Assembly (NCBI GenBank): GCA_945870185.1
Contig: CAMBRK010000006.1
Span: 41,583 to 105,582 of the forward strand
Origin: Aureispira sp. CCB-QB1
Lineage (GTDB): Bacteria; Bacteroidota; Bacteroidia; Chitinophagales; Saprospiraceae
Direction: 5' to 3'
Length of the DNA stretch: 64,000 bases
Below the pieces are notes generated by a model. The model saw only the letters and a list, made by a program, of their open reading frames with translations. It ran no database searches and was not told where the DNA came from. The position numbers and the translations under genes were made by a program. Shown one piece after another: positions 36,178-45,518 of the stretch (its first letter is position 1; each line of letters begins with the position of its first letter).

Positions 36178-36884
36178 GCAAGATTAGTAAATACTGCCTG
36201 AACATCATCATCATCTTCTAACTTGTCAAGTAGTTTTTCGATATCTACCATTTGATCATCTGAAAACTCTACAGGAGTAGTAGGAATTCTTTGTAAATTT
36301 GCTCTAGTAATTGTTATCCCTTTTTCGTCAAATCCTTTTGTTAAGGTTCCAAATTCCGTATATGGAGCATACGCATAAACTGTAGTGCCATCAACTTCAT
36401 AACTATCCATACCGTAATCGATCATTTCTAGTTCAAATTCATCTAGGTCAAGGTTTTCAGGTTTTTCAAACTCAACAACAGTTTTTCTATCAAACATAAA
36501 CTCTAAAGAACCTGTAGGCACCAAGGATCCATTTAATTTATTAAAATAAGATTTTACATTGGCAACCGTTCGTGTAGTATTGTCCGTTGCACATTCTACA
36601 AAAACCAAAACGCCAAAAGGTCCTTTCCCTTCGTAGTTAACTTCTGTAAAGTCATCTGCATCTTTACCCGCCGCTCTTTTTATTGCGTTATCAACATTAT
36701 CTTTGGGCATGTTGGCTGCTTTAGCAGCTTGAATAGCCAGTCTAAGCTTTGAATTTGTTTCAGGATCTGGTCCACCTTCTTTTGCAGCCATGGTTATAGC
36801 CCTGGATACTTTAGGAAAAATTCTAGACATGGTGGCCCATCTCTTTTCTTTTGCTGCTCTTCGATACTCAAATGCTCTACCCAT
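36174..36884 (-). CDS. YebC/PmpR family protein
   Basis: This 236-residue protein starts MGRAFEYRRAAKEKRWATMSRIFPKVSRAI, a slight variant of the usual MAGHSKWANIKHRK opening. It continues with the conserved AAKEGGPDPETNSKLRLAIQAAKAANMPKDNVDNAIKRA, later EGKGPFGVLVFVECATDNTTRT and ATGSLEFMF-like PTGSLEFMFD. YebC proteins act as transcription regulators, and some relieve ribosome stalling at proline-rich stretches. The variant N-terminus marks the Bacteroidota subgroup. It ends tail-to-tail with the PGM1-like gene and has the tRNA-Ser gene upstream. Confidence 0.93.
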   Translation of the reverse strand: MGRAFEYRRAAKEKRWATMSRIFPKVSRAITMAAKEGGPDPETNSKLRLAIQAAKAANMPKDNVDNAIKRAAGKDADDFTEVNYEGKGPFGVLVFVECATDNTTRTVANVKSYFNKLNGSLVPTGSLEFMFDRKTVVEFEKPENLDLDEFELEMIDYGMDSYEVDGTTVYAYAPYTEFGTLTKGFDEKGITITRANLQRIPTTPVEFSDDQMVDIEKLLDKLEDDDDVQAVFTNLA

Positions 36885-36941
36885 AACTATAATATTGAGA
36901 ATAAAACTTAAATTTGAAACATTACCTATTAAATAAATTAA

Positions 36942-36979
36942 AAAAAAAGCATCTATAAGTAAACCTTAGAGATGCTTTT
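36942..36979 (-). terminator. Rho-independent terminator of tRNA-Ser
   Basis: AAAAGCATCT pairs with AGATGCTTTT. On the minus strand a run of Ts follows, four bases beyond the tRNA 3' end. Confidence 0.8.
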
Positions 36980-36982
36980 GGG

Positions 36983-37068
36983 CGGAAGAAGAGGGATTCG
37001 AACCCCCGGTGGTGTTACCCACGCCGGTTTTCAAGACCGGTGCATTAAACCAGCTCTGCCATTCTTCC
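36983..37068 (-). tRNA. tRNA-Ser (anticodon TGA)
   Basis: The minus strand folds as a serine tRNA of 86 bases with a long variable arm. The acceptor GGAAGAA pairs with TTCTTCC, the anticodon stem is CCGGT/ACCGG around a CTTGAAA loop, and the T-arm GGGGGTTCGAATCCC is intact. The discriminator is G, as in serine tRNAs. CCA is not encoded, since CCC follows. It reads UCA and other UCN codons. Confidence 0.95.
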
Positions 37069-37093
37069 TGATTTGCTTTCTTTTAAAGCGCCG

Positions 37094-37124
37094 CAAAGGT
37101 ATAATTTAAAATTATATTTACAAA
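37094..37124 (-). promoter_or_regulatory. Near-perfect Bacteroidota promoter of tRNA-Ser
   Basis: On the minus strand TTTG (37124-37121) is followed after exactly 19 bases by TACCTTTG (37101-37094). This is the best match in the window to the TTTG-N19-TAnnTTTG consensus. Confidence 0.8.
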
Positions 37125-37133
37125 CTTTTTTAA

Positions 37134-37172
37134 TAAAAAAAAACCGACTCTCTTTTGAATCGGCTTTTCTTA
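37134..37172 (-). terminator. Rho-independent terminator of the Crp/Fnr pseudogene
   Basis: CCGATTC pairs with GAGTCGG (one wobble), followed by nine Ts on the minus strand. It lies 43 bases beyond the pseudogene's stop and outlives the gene it served. Confidence 0.75.
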
Positions 37173-37214
37173 ACTAAATTTCAAGTATAACTAAATTATG
37201 TGAAAACTTTCAAA

Positions 37215-37877
37215 TCAATCGAGATTTACCACATCACAAATCAGAATACTTTTTCGTTTGGAGTATAATTTATTAGATTTTCGTAAATCATTCAGTACCG
37301 TAGTTACTGTTTGTCTTGACGTTGCGGTAAAATCAGCAATATCCTGTTGGGCAAAAATCGTGTTTAATAAGCGTTTCAAGACCCATTTTTTGGCCTAATA
37401 ACATAGCAATTTTAGGAAATCAACAATTCTTTTGCGGGCATCATTCAGGGCTTACGATTTTAATCTTTCATCGACATATTGCAGTTTATTGCCCAAAAAA
37501 TTGATATTACAGCAAGCTAAGAATGTATTATGCGCCATCATTTTTTTATAACACACGATTTAACCTCTAAAATTTTAACTCTTTGGCTTAATACAGAAGC
37601 ATTATTATTTCTTATGCCCACTTCTGCAAGGCTCAAATCGCATAAAATGGCTTTAGGATGTAATATAGTTTGATCACTTCCCAACGATCAAAAGTCTTTG
37701 ACGTTATCTTTACCACCCCTTCTATTAGGAAAAATTAGAATCAGAAACTTCATCTGATTGATATAGAAACCGTGATTTCTTTAACACAACCTCTTTACTA
37801 TGTTCAATTACAAAATCCAACTCATTATCATTAAGGCATGACATTATCGGAAATGCAGACAATTTCTTTTTCAACAT
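37215..37877 (-). pseudogene. Decayed Crp/Fnr-family transcription regulator
   Basis: Read on the minus strand across several frames, this is a full-length Crp/Fnr regulator of ~220 residues with at least two frameshifts and in-frame stops. From the ATG at 37877: MLKKKLSAFPIMSCLNDNEL opens the cyclic-nucleotide-binding-like domain. In another frame IEGVVKIT and LSLAEVGIRNNNASVL follow. MMAHNTFLACCNINFLGNKLQYVDERL is the dimer helix. The helix-turn-helix TIFAQQDIADFTATSRQTVTTVLNDLRKSN is well preserved, and the protein ends with ILICDVVNLD and TGA. Intact relatives usually read LTQQDIANLTATSRQTV. No long open frame survives, so this is dead rather than merely frameshifted by one error. Confidence 0.85.
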
Positions 37878-38200
37878 ACATCAATTGATGTTTAATTACA
37901 ATATGTAGACACTAAAAAGGCTAAAAACCCCTACATAAAGAATAAAATAAGCACACTGAGGTAATATTCTTTGGCACTGATGAAGGATTTGAAAAAAAAA
38001 TAGACAAATTATTCAAATATTTCAATTTGATTTCCAAAAAGCACGTATCTTTGCAATACAAAATTTAGTTTTGAAACGGTCATACTTTAACTCAAATTAC
38101 AAATTGTATGAGAACATAAAACTTGGTCAACAAAATTAAATTTGAAATCTCAAGTATAACTTTTTGAACGTATTAATTATTTTTTCTAAATCAATATAAC
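37878..38200. other. gapA upstream region
   Basis: This stretch holds the gapA promoter and a leader of about 145 bases, the longest leader implied in the window. I see no hairpin strong enough to call an attenuator and no riboswitch. Confidence 0.4.
38046..38053 (+). promoter_or_regulatory. Bacteroidota -7 promoter box of gapA
   Basis: TATCTTTG with an upstream TTTG at 38026. The spacing of 16 is short of the usual 19. Confidence 0.5.
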
Positions 38201-39214
38201 ATGGCAAAGCAAAGAATAGCAATCAACGGATTCGGTAGAATCGGAAGATTGGTGTACAGACAAATTTTCAACATGGAAGGTATCGATGTCGTTGCAATCA
38301 ATGACTTGACCAATCCTAATGTGTTGGCCCATTTATTAAAGTATGATACTGCACAAGGTAGATTTAATGAAGATGTAAAAGCAGGTACGGACTGTATCTA
38401 TGTAAATGGAGAAGAAATCAAAATCTATGCTCAAAAAGATCCTTCTCAAATTCCTTGGGGAGCTCATGATGTAGATGTAGTATTAGAGTGTACTGGTTTT
38501 TTTGCGGATAAAGACAAATGTATGGCTCACATAGCTGCCGGAGCAAAAAAAGTAGTGATTTCGGCTCCAGCAACTGGTGATTTAAAAACAGTTGTTTACA
38601 ATGTCAATCATGATATACTGGATGGTACAGAAGATGTAATCAGCTGCGCCAGCTGTACTACCAATTGTTTGGCCCCTATGGCACAAGTTCTAGAAAAAGA
38701 ATATGGAATCGTTTCAGGTATCATGACCACAATACACGCATATACCAATGACCAAAACACACAGGATGCACCACACGCCAAAGGTGACTTGAGAAGAGCC
38801 AGAGCTGCTGCACAAAACATAGTACCCAACAGTACGGGAGCTGCAAAAGCTATTGGTTTAGTATTGCCTGCTTTGAAAGGTAAACTAGATGGAAGTGCTC
38901 AGCGTGTACCTACATTGACAGGTTCATTGACAGAGTTGGTTTCTATTTTAGGAAAAAAAGTGACTGTAGAAGAAATTAATGCAGCAATGAAAGCAGCTGC
39001 TAATGAAAGCTTTGGATATACTGAAGATGAAATCGTAAGTTCAGATATCATTGGTACTGACTTCGGAAGTTTATTTGACGGCACTCAGACCAAAGTACTT
39101 ACTAATGGTGATGTACAATTGGTAAAAACAGTAAGCTGGTACGACAATGAAGCCAGTTATGTAGCTCAATTGGTAAGAACCCTAAAACATTTTGCAGGGT
39201 TGATCAAAAAATAA
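38201..39214 (+). CDS. gapA: Glyceraldehyde-3-phosphate dehydrogenase
   Basis: This 337-residue enzyme oxidises glyceraldehyde-3-phosphate to 1,3-bisphosphoglycerate in glycolysis. The NAD-binding [11 protein letters not shown] starts at residue 10. The catalytic Cys152 lies in [13 protein letters not shown], and the catalytic His is in [10 protein letters not shown]. The phosphate-binding region is [20 protein letters not shown], and the protein ends [27 protein letters not shown] suits an NAD-specific enzyme. It is followed by a terminator-like hairpin and then pgk, so pgk may be partly read through from the same transcript. Confidence 0.97.
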   Translation: MAKQRIAINGFGRIGRLVYRQIFNMEGIDVVAINDLTNPNVLAHLLKYDTAQGRFNEDVKAGTDCIYVNGEEIKIYAQKDPSQIPWGAHDVDVVLECTGFFADKDKCMAHIAAGAKKVVISAPATGDLKTVVYNVNHDILDGTEDVISCASCTTNCLAPMAQVLEKEYGIVSGIMTTIHAYTNDQNTQDAPHAKGDLRRARAAAQNIVPNSTGAAKAIGLVLPALKGKLDGSAQRVPTLTGSLTELVSILGKKVTVEEINAAMKAAANESFGYTEDEIVSSDIIGTDFGSLFDGTQTKVLTNGDVQLVKTVSWYDNEASYVAQLVRTLKHFAGLIKK

Positions 39215-39224
39215 AATTTTAACT

Positions 39225-39253
39225 AAAGGCAATTCAAACGAGTTGCCTTTTTT
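39225..39253 (+). terminator. Terminator or attenuator between gapA and pgk
   Basis: AAAGGCAA pairs with TTGCCTTT, followed by Ts. It lies only 10 bases after gapA and 25 before pgk, so it may set the relative levels of the two. Confidence 0.75.
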
Positions 39254-39277
39254 AATGGATATCATAAAACAACACTT

Positions 39278-40474
39278 ATGCTAGATTTTAAAAACACCAA
39301 CTTTAAGGGAAAAAAAGTGGTCATGAGAGTGGACTTTAATGTACCACTCAATGCAGAATTTGAAGTAACTGATGATACCCGTATTGCGGGCGCTGCATCT
39401 ACTATTAAGAAAATACTAGATGACGGAGGTTCTGTAGTCATGATGAGTCATCTCGGTAGACCCAAAGGTGGTCCTGAAAACAAATATTCGCTTAAACATA
39501 TCATCCCTACCCTTTCAGCTCATTTTCCTGATGTAGCTATAGACTTTGCTGACGACTGTATATCAGATGATGCTTTTGCAAAATCTGCTGCTTTACAAAG
39601 TGGAGCCTTATTACTACTGGAAAATCTCAGATTTTATCCTGAAGAAGAAAAAGGAAATGTCGATTTTGCTGAAAAATTAAGCAGACATGGAGATATTTAT
39701 ATCAATGATGCCTTTGGAACTGCACATAGAGAGCATGCTTCTACAGCTACTATGGCCCGATTTTTTGACACAGACCATAAAGGGTTTGGATATCTAATGG
39801 CCGCTGAGGTAGAAAATGCCAACAAACTACTACATGGAGCAGAAAAACCAATGACTGCTATTGTTGGAGGAGCTAAAGTTTCAGATAAAATTCAACTTTT
39901 GGAAAGACTCATTGATAGTATGGACAACATCATTATCGGTGGAGGCATGGCTTATACATTTATTTCTGCTTTGGGCGGTCAAATAGGTACGTCGCTTTTT
40001 GAAGGTGATTATGTAGAATTAGCTCATAAAATTTTAGATAAGGCCAAAGCCAACAATACGACGATTTACCTTCCTGAAGACAATATTGCAGCCGATAGAT
40101 TTGCACCTGATGCCGAAAGCAAAGAAGTAGATAGTTATCATATTCCTGACGGTTGGATGGGATTGGATATAGGACCTAAAACCGCAGCAAAATTTGGAGA
40201 AATTATCAAAGCGTCCAAAACCATCTTATGGAATGGCCCTATGGGTGTATTTGAGTTTGAAAAATTTGCCAACGGTACCTTTGCAGTAGCTAAATCCCTT
40301 GCAGAAGCAACAGATAACGGTGCATTCTCACTCATTGGTGGCGGAGACTCCGCATCAGCGATTAATAAATCAGGCCTTGAAGATAGAGTCAGTTTTGTAT
40401 CTACAGGTGGTGGTGCCATGTTAGAATATCTTGAAGGTAAAGAGTTGCCGGGTATTAAGGCGATTACTGGATAG
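39278..40474 (+). CDS. pgk: Phosphoglycerate kinase
   Basis: This 398-residue enzyme makes ATP from 1,3-bisphosphoglycerate. Visible motifs are VVMRVDFNVPLN with the substrate arginine and aspartate, MSHLGRPKGG, and a variant NDAFGTAHREHAST. Then come IVGGAKVSDKIQLLERL, NIIIGGGMAYTF, WNGPMGVFEFEKFANGT for nucleotide binding, and the C-terminal SLIGGGDSASAI and STGGGAMLEYLEGKELPG hinge. Length and motifs are normal. It follows gapA, the two adjacent steps of lower glycolysis. Confidence 0.97.
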   Translation: MLDFKNTNFKGKKVVMRVDFNVPLNAEFEVTDDTRIAGAASTIKKILDDGGSVVMMSHLGRPKGGPENKYSLKHIIPTLSAHFPDVAIDFADDCISDDAFAKSAALQSGALLLLENLRFYPEEEKGNVDFAEKLSRHGDIYINDAFGTAHREHASTATMARFFDTDHKGFGYLMAAEVENANKLLHGAEKPMTAIVGGAKVSDKIQLLERLIDSMDNIIIGGGMAYTFISALGGQIGTSLFEGDYVELAHKILDKAKANNTTIYLPEDNIAADRFAPDAESKEVDSYHIPDGWMGLDIGPKTAAKFGEIIKASKTILWNGPMGVFEFEKFANGTFAVAKSLAEATDNGAFSLIGGGDSASAINKSGLEDRVSFVSTGGGAMLEYLEGKELPGIKAITG

Positions 40475-40497
40475 ACGATTGAGTAATGAAATATAAG

Positions 40498-40537
40498 AAA
40501 GCCTTTACATTCGTAATTGGGATGTAAGGGCTTTTTT
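40498..40537 (+). terminator. Rho-independent terminator of pgk
   Basis: AAAGCCTTTACAT pairs with ATGTAAGGGCTTT, followed by Ts. Confidence 0.8.
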
Positions 40538-40623
40538 AAAATTAGAATATATGTGAAAGATGCTAGTGTTATTTTCTAATGACATAACTATCAAACTTAT
40601 ATATTTCAAACTACTGGATTCCA

Positions 40624-41088
40624 TTAATCCTTCTTATAATATCCTGTGAAATATAATGCTCCAGATCCAACGTTGTGAAGCTGAGTTGATGTCGTCCAGA
40701 TAGTTTTTTTGCTTCTGACGACGTAAATACATCTTGCTTGATAAACAGAAATTTTTTCCAAATACTTTAATGTATCTTTTTCAACAGAATTTGAAGTTAC
40801 TTCATATTTATTTAAAAAATTCAATGAGATTGAATCAATTTTGAATTCACTAGGAGAACCTTTACGCAAAATCATTAATGAATCAAAAAATATTTTGGGC
40901 ACGATATTTTTTGGCCAATGACTGTAAAGCAACGCACCTTTATAAATACCTTTAAGTTCTTTATTTAATGGAGTTTCATTTACTGCTTTTATTGTATCAA
41001 TAATCACCGTAGTATCTATTTTAATTGTAGTAGTTTCTGAGACTATTTCTGTTGTTAACATATTGGCGTTATTTGTGCAAGAAGCCAC
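40624..41088 (-). CDS. Hypothetical lipoprotein with no normal start codon
   Basis: Counting from a GTG at 41086-41088 gives 154 residues of no known family. Upstream in the same frame (to 41139, after which comes a stop) the codons read RLIAFVIILSLVASC, a textbook lipoprotein signal peptide whose lipobox Cys is residue 3 of the GTG form. No ATG, GTG or TTG precedes that signal. The true start may be an ATT near 41115 or a mutated codon. An AGGGG sequence lies shortly upstream. The mature protein is Thr/Ile-rich and then beta-rich, ending in YFTGYYKKD. Confidence 0.55.
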   Translation of the reverse strand: MASCTNNANMLTTEIVSETTTIKIDTTVIIDTIKAVNETPLNKELKGIYKGALLYSHWPKNIVPKIFFDSLMILRKGSPSEFKIDSISLNFLNKYEVTSNSVEKDTLKYLEKISVYQARCIYVVRSKKTIWTTSTQLHNVGSGALYFTGYYKKD

Positions 41089-41190
41089 TAAGCTTAAAAT
41101 AATTACAAATGCAATTAATCTAAATTTACCCCTATAACTTTAATTTTGAAATTTTATATCTTTGTAACTCTTAATAATCAATAAATATTA

Positions 41191-42243
41191 TCACAACCCC
41201 AAGACCTTCCTCAAAAACCCCTCATCCACCGCAGCCCCTGCAAAGTCATCAAAAGCTTTTTCGGTTACTTCTATGATATGGTTTTGGATAAATGGGGCAC
41301 CTTCTTTGGCACCTTGGGCTGCGGATTTGATACAGCATTCCCACTCCATAACCGCCCAACCGTCGTAACCATATTGCGACAATTTGCTAAAGATACCTTT
41401 GAAATCCACTTGTCCATCTCCCGGAGATCTGAATCGCCCTGCCCTATCCTTCCAATCTGCATATCCACCATATACACCACACTTACCTGATGCGTTAAAC
41501 TCGGCATCTTTGACATGGAATGCTCGGATCCGCTCGTGATAAAAATCTATATATTGAAGATAATCTAACTGTTGCAGCACAAAATGACTTGGGTCAAATA
41601 AAAGACAGGCTCTCGAATGATTATGGACTTTTTCCAGGAAACGTTCATAACTTAGACCATCATGCAAGTCTTCACCTGGATGGATTTCATAGCAAACATC
41701 TACACCACACTCATCAAAATGATTTAAGATAGGCAGCCATCTATCTGCAAGTTCCTGAAAACCGAGATCTACCAAACCTGCAGGGCGCTGTGGCCAAGGA
41801 TACATCGTATGCCAAAGCAAAGCTCCTGAAAAAGTAGCATGCGCATTTAAACCTAATCTTTGACTGGCTTTACCTGCATTTTTGACTTGCTTTATGGCCC
41901 ATTCTGTACGTGCTTGGGGCTTTCCCTTAAGATCATCAGGAGCAAAAGCATCAAACATCAGATCATAGGCAGGATGTACCGCAACCAACTGACCCTGAAG
42001 ATGCGTACTAAGTTCTGTAATCTCTAAGCCGTAACTATTGATTTTGCCTTTGAGTTCGTCAGAGTAAGTTTGACTCTCTGCCGCAAGGTCTAAGTTAATG
42101 AGCCTGGATTCCCATGTAGGTATTTGTACACCTTTGTATCCTAGAGATGCTACCCATTCGCAAATAGATTCTAACGAATTATACGGCGCTTCATCACCCA
42201 TAAACTGCGCCAAAAAAATAGCTGGTCCTTTTATTGTTTTCAT
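41191..42243 (-). CDS. Sugar phosphate isomerase/epimerase (AP-endonuclease-2 fold)
   Basis: This 350-residue TIM-barrel protein belongs to the xylose-isomerase-like/IolE family. Metal-site residues are visible as VCYEIHPGEDL, LLFDPSHFVLQQLD and AFHVKDAEFNASGK, and the last strand is DGWAVMEWECC. Such enzymes epimerise or isomerise keto sugars or inositols. It follows an oxidoreductase gene on the same strand across a 222-base gap, a common pairing in inositol or 3-keto-sugar breakdown. The exact substrate is not known. Confidence 0.88.
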   Translation of the reverse strand: MKTIKGPAIFLAQFMGDEAPYNSLESICEWVASLGYKGVQIPTWESRLINLDLAAESQTYSDELKGKINSYGLEITELSTHLQGQLVAVHPAYDLMFDAFAPDDLKGKPQARTEWAIKQVKNAGKASQRLGLNAHATFSGALLWHTMYPWPQRPAGLVDLGFQELADRWLPILNHFDECGVDVCYEIHPGEDLHDGLSYERFLEKVHNHSRACLLFDPSHFVLQQLDYLQYIDFYHERIRAFHVKDAEFNASGKCGVYGGYADWKDRAGRFRSPGDGQVDFKGIFSKLSQYGYDGWAVMEWECCIKSAAQGAKEGAPFIQNHIIEVTEKAFDDFAGAAVDEGFLRKVLGL

Positions 42244-42465
42244 TTATTTAGGTTGAGATTGAGATTATTAAGGTTTAGATTAAGGCTGTTTAAAGACCAA
42301 ATTGAAGTCGGTGTCATGCTAAAGCTTGATTAAAAATTGAGCACAACATCTAGAATAATAAATCACTTTTGATTAAGGAACTAGATAATATCGTATTGAC
42401 TTTAAACCTTCATCATTAAACGTTATGCATTCCACCTTAAACCTTAAACTTTAAAGAAAAAATAA

Positions 42466-43617
42466 TTACATCTTAAGCCATTTTTGTTCACTTTTGCCAG
42501 ACTCTATGACTTTGTAAATAAACTCCATGCCTCTGACTCCATCATCTATACCTGGAAAATCTGTAAAAATAGCATCTACATCCTTTCCTGCAATCCGAGC
42601 CTGTATGCATTTTGCGACGTTTCTGTATATGTTGGCGAAAGCTTCGAGATATCCTTCCGGATGACCAGCTGGAATGCGCGTGTGCGCTGATGCTTCAGGA
42701 TAAAGATTGTGACTGCCAGTACGGTATACTTCCACAGGTCGATCAGCCCACCTAACTGTAAGGGTATTGGGTTCCATTTGAGACCACTCAAAACCACCTT
42801 TTTCACCATAAACACGGATACGAAGATTATTTTCTTCTCCTGCCGAGATCTGCGATGCATAGAGAATGCCCCGGGCACCATTATCAAATCTTAACAAGAC
42901 GTTGCCATCATCATCCAAAAGACGACCATCAACCAGTGTACTGATATCTGCACAAAGTTCGGTGATTTTTAGGCCTGTGATGTATTCTGCTAAATTTTCA
43001 GCATGTGTACCAATATCGCCCATAGCACCAGCAATTCCAGATCGGCTTGGATCTGTACGCCAAGCAGCTTGTTTTTGATCTGATGCTTCCAATAAAGTGG
43101 AAAGCCATCCTTGCGGATACTCTACTACCACTTTTCTGATTTTGCCTAAATCGCCATTTTTGACCATTTGTTTGGCTTGTTTGACCATAGGGTACCCAGT
43201 GTAATTATGCGTCAAGGCAAAAATACGGTCTGAACTTTTGACGACCTTCCTAAGTTCATAGGCCTCTTCAAGATTGTAACTGAGAGGTTTATCACAAATG
43301 ACGTGAAACCCATTTTCTATGGCCATTTTTGAAGGACCGAAATGCACGTGATTGGGAGTGACGATTGAAACTAAATCTATCCTCATATCATCAGGAAGTG
43401 ATTTTTCGGTTAGGATCATTTCTTCATAAGATCTATATACTCTATTGGGATCAATAAAAAGATCTTCACCAGAATTTTTGGATTTAGTAGCATCACCACT
43501 AAAAGCACCTGCTACCAATTCTATCTGTCCATCTAAAGCTGCTGCCATCCTGTGTACAGCACCTATAAATGCACCTTGTCCGCCTCCGACCATGCCCATT
43601 CTAACTTTTCTACTCAT
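42466..43617 (-). CDS. Gfo/Idh/MocA family NAD(P)-dependent oxidoreductase
   Basis: This 383-residue protein begins with a Rossmann fold, MGMVGGGQGAFIGAVHRMA (GxGxxG-like). The family catalytic lysine lies in HVICDKPLSYNLEEA (the EKP-type motif, here DKP), and VSIVTPNHVHFGPSKMAI precedes it. The C-terminal substrate domain has AGAMGDIGTHAENLAEYITG with the conserved aspartate and histidine. Related enzymes oxidise sugars or inositol to keto forms. It probably works with the downstream isomerase. It has no signal peptide, so both act in the cytoplasm. Confidence 0.9.
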   Translation of the reverse strand: MSRKVRMGMVGGGQGAFIGAVHRMAAALDGQIELVAGAFSGDATKSKNSGEDLFIDPNRVYRSYEEMILTEKSLPDDMRIDLVSIVTPNHVHFGPSKMAIENGFHVICDKPLSYNLEEAYELRKVVKSSDRIFALTHNYTGYPMVKQAKQMVKNGDLGKIRKVVVEYPQGWLSTLLEASDQKQAAWRTDPSRSGIAGAMGDIGTHAENLAEYITGLKITELCADISTLVDGRLLDDDGNVLLRFDNGARGILYASQISAGEENNLRIRVYGEKGGFEWSQMEPNTLTVRWADRPVEVYRTGSHNLYPEASAHTRIPAGHPEGYLEAFANIYRNVAKCIQARIAGKDVDAIFTDFPGIDDGVRGMEFIYKVIESGKSEQKWLKM

Positions 43618-43709
43618 AATAAAGTATTACAGTTGATTTGAATAAATTAAATTTAAGCAAATATTGTGACTGGTTTTTTAGATCAGTCTAGGGGACAAAG
43701 TAAGTAAAT

Positions 43710-44462
43710 TTATTTTACAGCTACAGCAATATTGTCTACCAAAATTTTCATTTGTGGTACTTGACTTAGGGAATGTATTTGTTGAGTAGTTCGTATATCA
43801 AAAAGCTGGGTACCTGAAAATACCTTTTTAAGGTCAATGGTGACGTCAACATCAGTGACATTGCCTTTATTTATTTGTATATTTTTGGGCAAATCTATTG
43901 TGATATAAGCATCATTAGCCCCCGTGTGAAGTGCAAACTCATGATCTATTGAAGTTCCATTAAGACCAATAAGTCCTTCAGCCTTGAAAAAAACGTAACT
44001 CTTCCACGATGACCAATACTCTGCAGAACTGCTCAGAATGGTGCCTGGTGCAAAATCCTTGGGCATTTTGGCATTAGATGATGAGGGTACGCCAATTCCA
44101 AATTGAAGATTAGTATATTGCCCTGCTTCGACATTTGTGAGTTTATATTGGTATCCATTTGCGGGGCTACTTCCAGTATATGTATTGGTTAGGTTGATAT
44201 AATCTATGTCTTTGATGTCAACTCGTTTAGTTGGAGATTTTAGCTTAGCCTCGGCAATATAGAAGGATAATCTACTCATAAAAAACATATCTCCTGTTTC
44301 AGGATACTTATAGTTTTTAAACATTTGGAAAGGCTCATCGCCATAGGTAAGTTTAAAATTAATATTTAAGTCACCTTTATCACCACCACTATTCATTTGT
44401 GAATCGTCTTCACAACTTGTAAATAAGCCCATTAAAGCTAAAAAAAGAAAATACTTGTACAT
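43710..44462 (-). CDS. MbnP-family lipoprotein
   Basis: This 250-residue protein has a lipoprotein signal peptide (lipobox LFTSC). Its body matches the MbnP-like family: LNINFKLTYGDEPFQ near the start, MSRLSFYIAEAKL, then NLQFGIGVPSS, EYWSSWKSYVFFKAEG and HTGANDAYITIDLP. Founding members bind copper through tryptophan-derived kynurenine made by the partner peroxidase MbnH. No MbnH is seen here. It lies 109 bases after the DUF4249 gene in a TonB-receptor operon, so a metal-uptake role is plausible. Confidence 0.8.
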   Translation of the reverse strand: MYKYFLFLALMGLFTSCEDDSQMNSGGDKGDLNINFKLTYGDEPFQMFKNYKYPETGDMFFMSRLSFYIAEAKLKSPTKRVDIKDIDYINLTNTYTGSSPANGYQYKLTNVEAGQYTNLQFGIGVPSSSNAKMPKDFAPGTILSSSAEYWSSWKSYVFFKAEGLIGLNGTSIDHEFALHTGANDAYITIDLPKNIQINKGNVTDVDVTIDLKKVFSGTQLFDIRTTQQIHSLSQVPQMKILVDNIAVAVK

Positions 44463-44571
44463 AACATATATTTTTATAACTTTAACAACGAATATGTAAT
44501 CAAAAAGATTTTATATTTTGTATGATTTAAATCAACGAACGAATTAAATTCACTGTAAGGAGCTATCACAA

Positions 44572-45513
44572 CTATTTAGGAGGACAGTACAATCTGTAAG
44601 TATTAACGGCATATCCGCCCCAAATTCCTAGTCCACCATTGATGTTGGTAGAGATTCTCGTGTAAGATGCAAAGGGGCCTCCACTATTTGCTGCAAAATC
44701 CCTAGTATTCCAAAAATCAAAATGAGCTTTGTCTATTCCACACCACTTTACAAAGACACTATCACCTCTTTTATATAAACCAAAGGCATCTGGATTAAAT
44801 CCTCCACCACGTCTCTGCGCCCTCTGTAATGGAAATTCAAAAGTTTGCCCATTAAAAATAGCATCATCTGTAACTGAACCAAATGGAGGTATTAATTGTG
44901 GGTCAGAAGTTGTAGCTGTAAAATATCGATAATAATTTTTTACACCAAGAGGATCATTGATTTTTACATTTAATTCAGCTAAAGTATCAGATGGCTTTCC
45001 TGGTGGTTCTGCCCATTTAAAATCATAAAGTTCTACATACTTTGGAATGGTAGTACTAGCAGTAAGAACTTTACCATCAACAGTTACATTTAAATCGTAT
45101 TTGCGTCCTGACTCTTTTTTGATTTGACCCAAAATATCAGCATACACGCAAATATTTACAGCTGCTGAATCAGGATTCAAACCCAACACTGCGTACACTT
45201 CGTCCTTGAGGTCATCAGGCACTTCATCCAAACAAAATTCAATCAATTCGACAGTATTCAATCCGTCATTAACTGTCACTTTGGCATCCTTTACGAATAG
45301 CTCTGAAAATTTATTGGGATCTATGGTGGATAAAAATGGAATGCTTTTGGTCAAAATAACATATGTAGGATTGGCACCGGGTCCTGCTTCTATATAACCT
45401 TCGACAACAATTTCTTGCTGAGTCTCAAAAGTATCTGGAGTATAAGATTGCTCACAAGATGACCAAAACGCAATGGAAAGTATAGCCCATAAAGCTAGGT
45501 GGAAATTTTTCAT
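44572..45513 (-). CDS. DUF4249 lipoprotein (TonB receptor partner)
   Basis: Starting at the ATG at 45511-45513, this 313-residue lipoprotein (lipobox FWSSC) has the DUF4249 start TQQEIVVEGYIEAGPGANPTYVILTKSIPF. It contains KVTVNDGLNTVEL and RKYDLNVTVDGKVLTASTTIP, and ends GLGIWGGYAVNTYRLY. DUF4249 lipoproteins accompany TonB-dependent receptors with an N-terminal carboxypeptidase-regulatory domain, like the one just upstream. An alternative start at 45534 would overlap the receptor's stop and disrupt the signal peptide. The ligand is unknown. Confidence 0.85.
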   Translation of the reverse strand: MKNFHLALWAILSIAFWSSCEQSYTPDTFETQQEIVVEGYIEAGPGANPTYVILTKSIPFLSTIDPNKFSELFVKDAKVTVNDGLNTVELIEFCLDEVPDDLKDEVYAVLGLNPDSAAVNICVYADILGQIKKESGRKYDLNVTVDGKVLTASTTIPKYVELYDFKWAEPPGKPSDTLAELNVKINDPLGVKNYYRYFTATTSDPQLIPPFGSVTDDAIFNGQTFEFPLQRAQRRGGGFNPDAFGLYKRGDSVFVKWCGIDKAHFDFWNTRDFAANSGGPFASYTRISTNINGGLGIWGGYAVNTYRLYCPPK

Positions 45514-45518
45514 GATAT

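Noticed and set aside
41157..41164. TATCTTTG on the plus strand resembling a promoter
   Set aside because: Genes on both sides are on the minus strand, so it would only drive antisense RNA. Chance is the simpler explanation.
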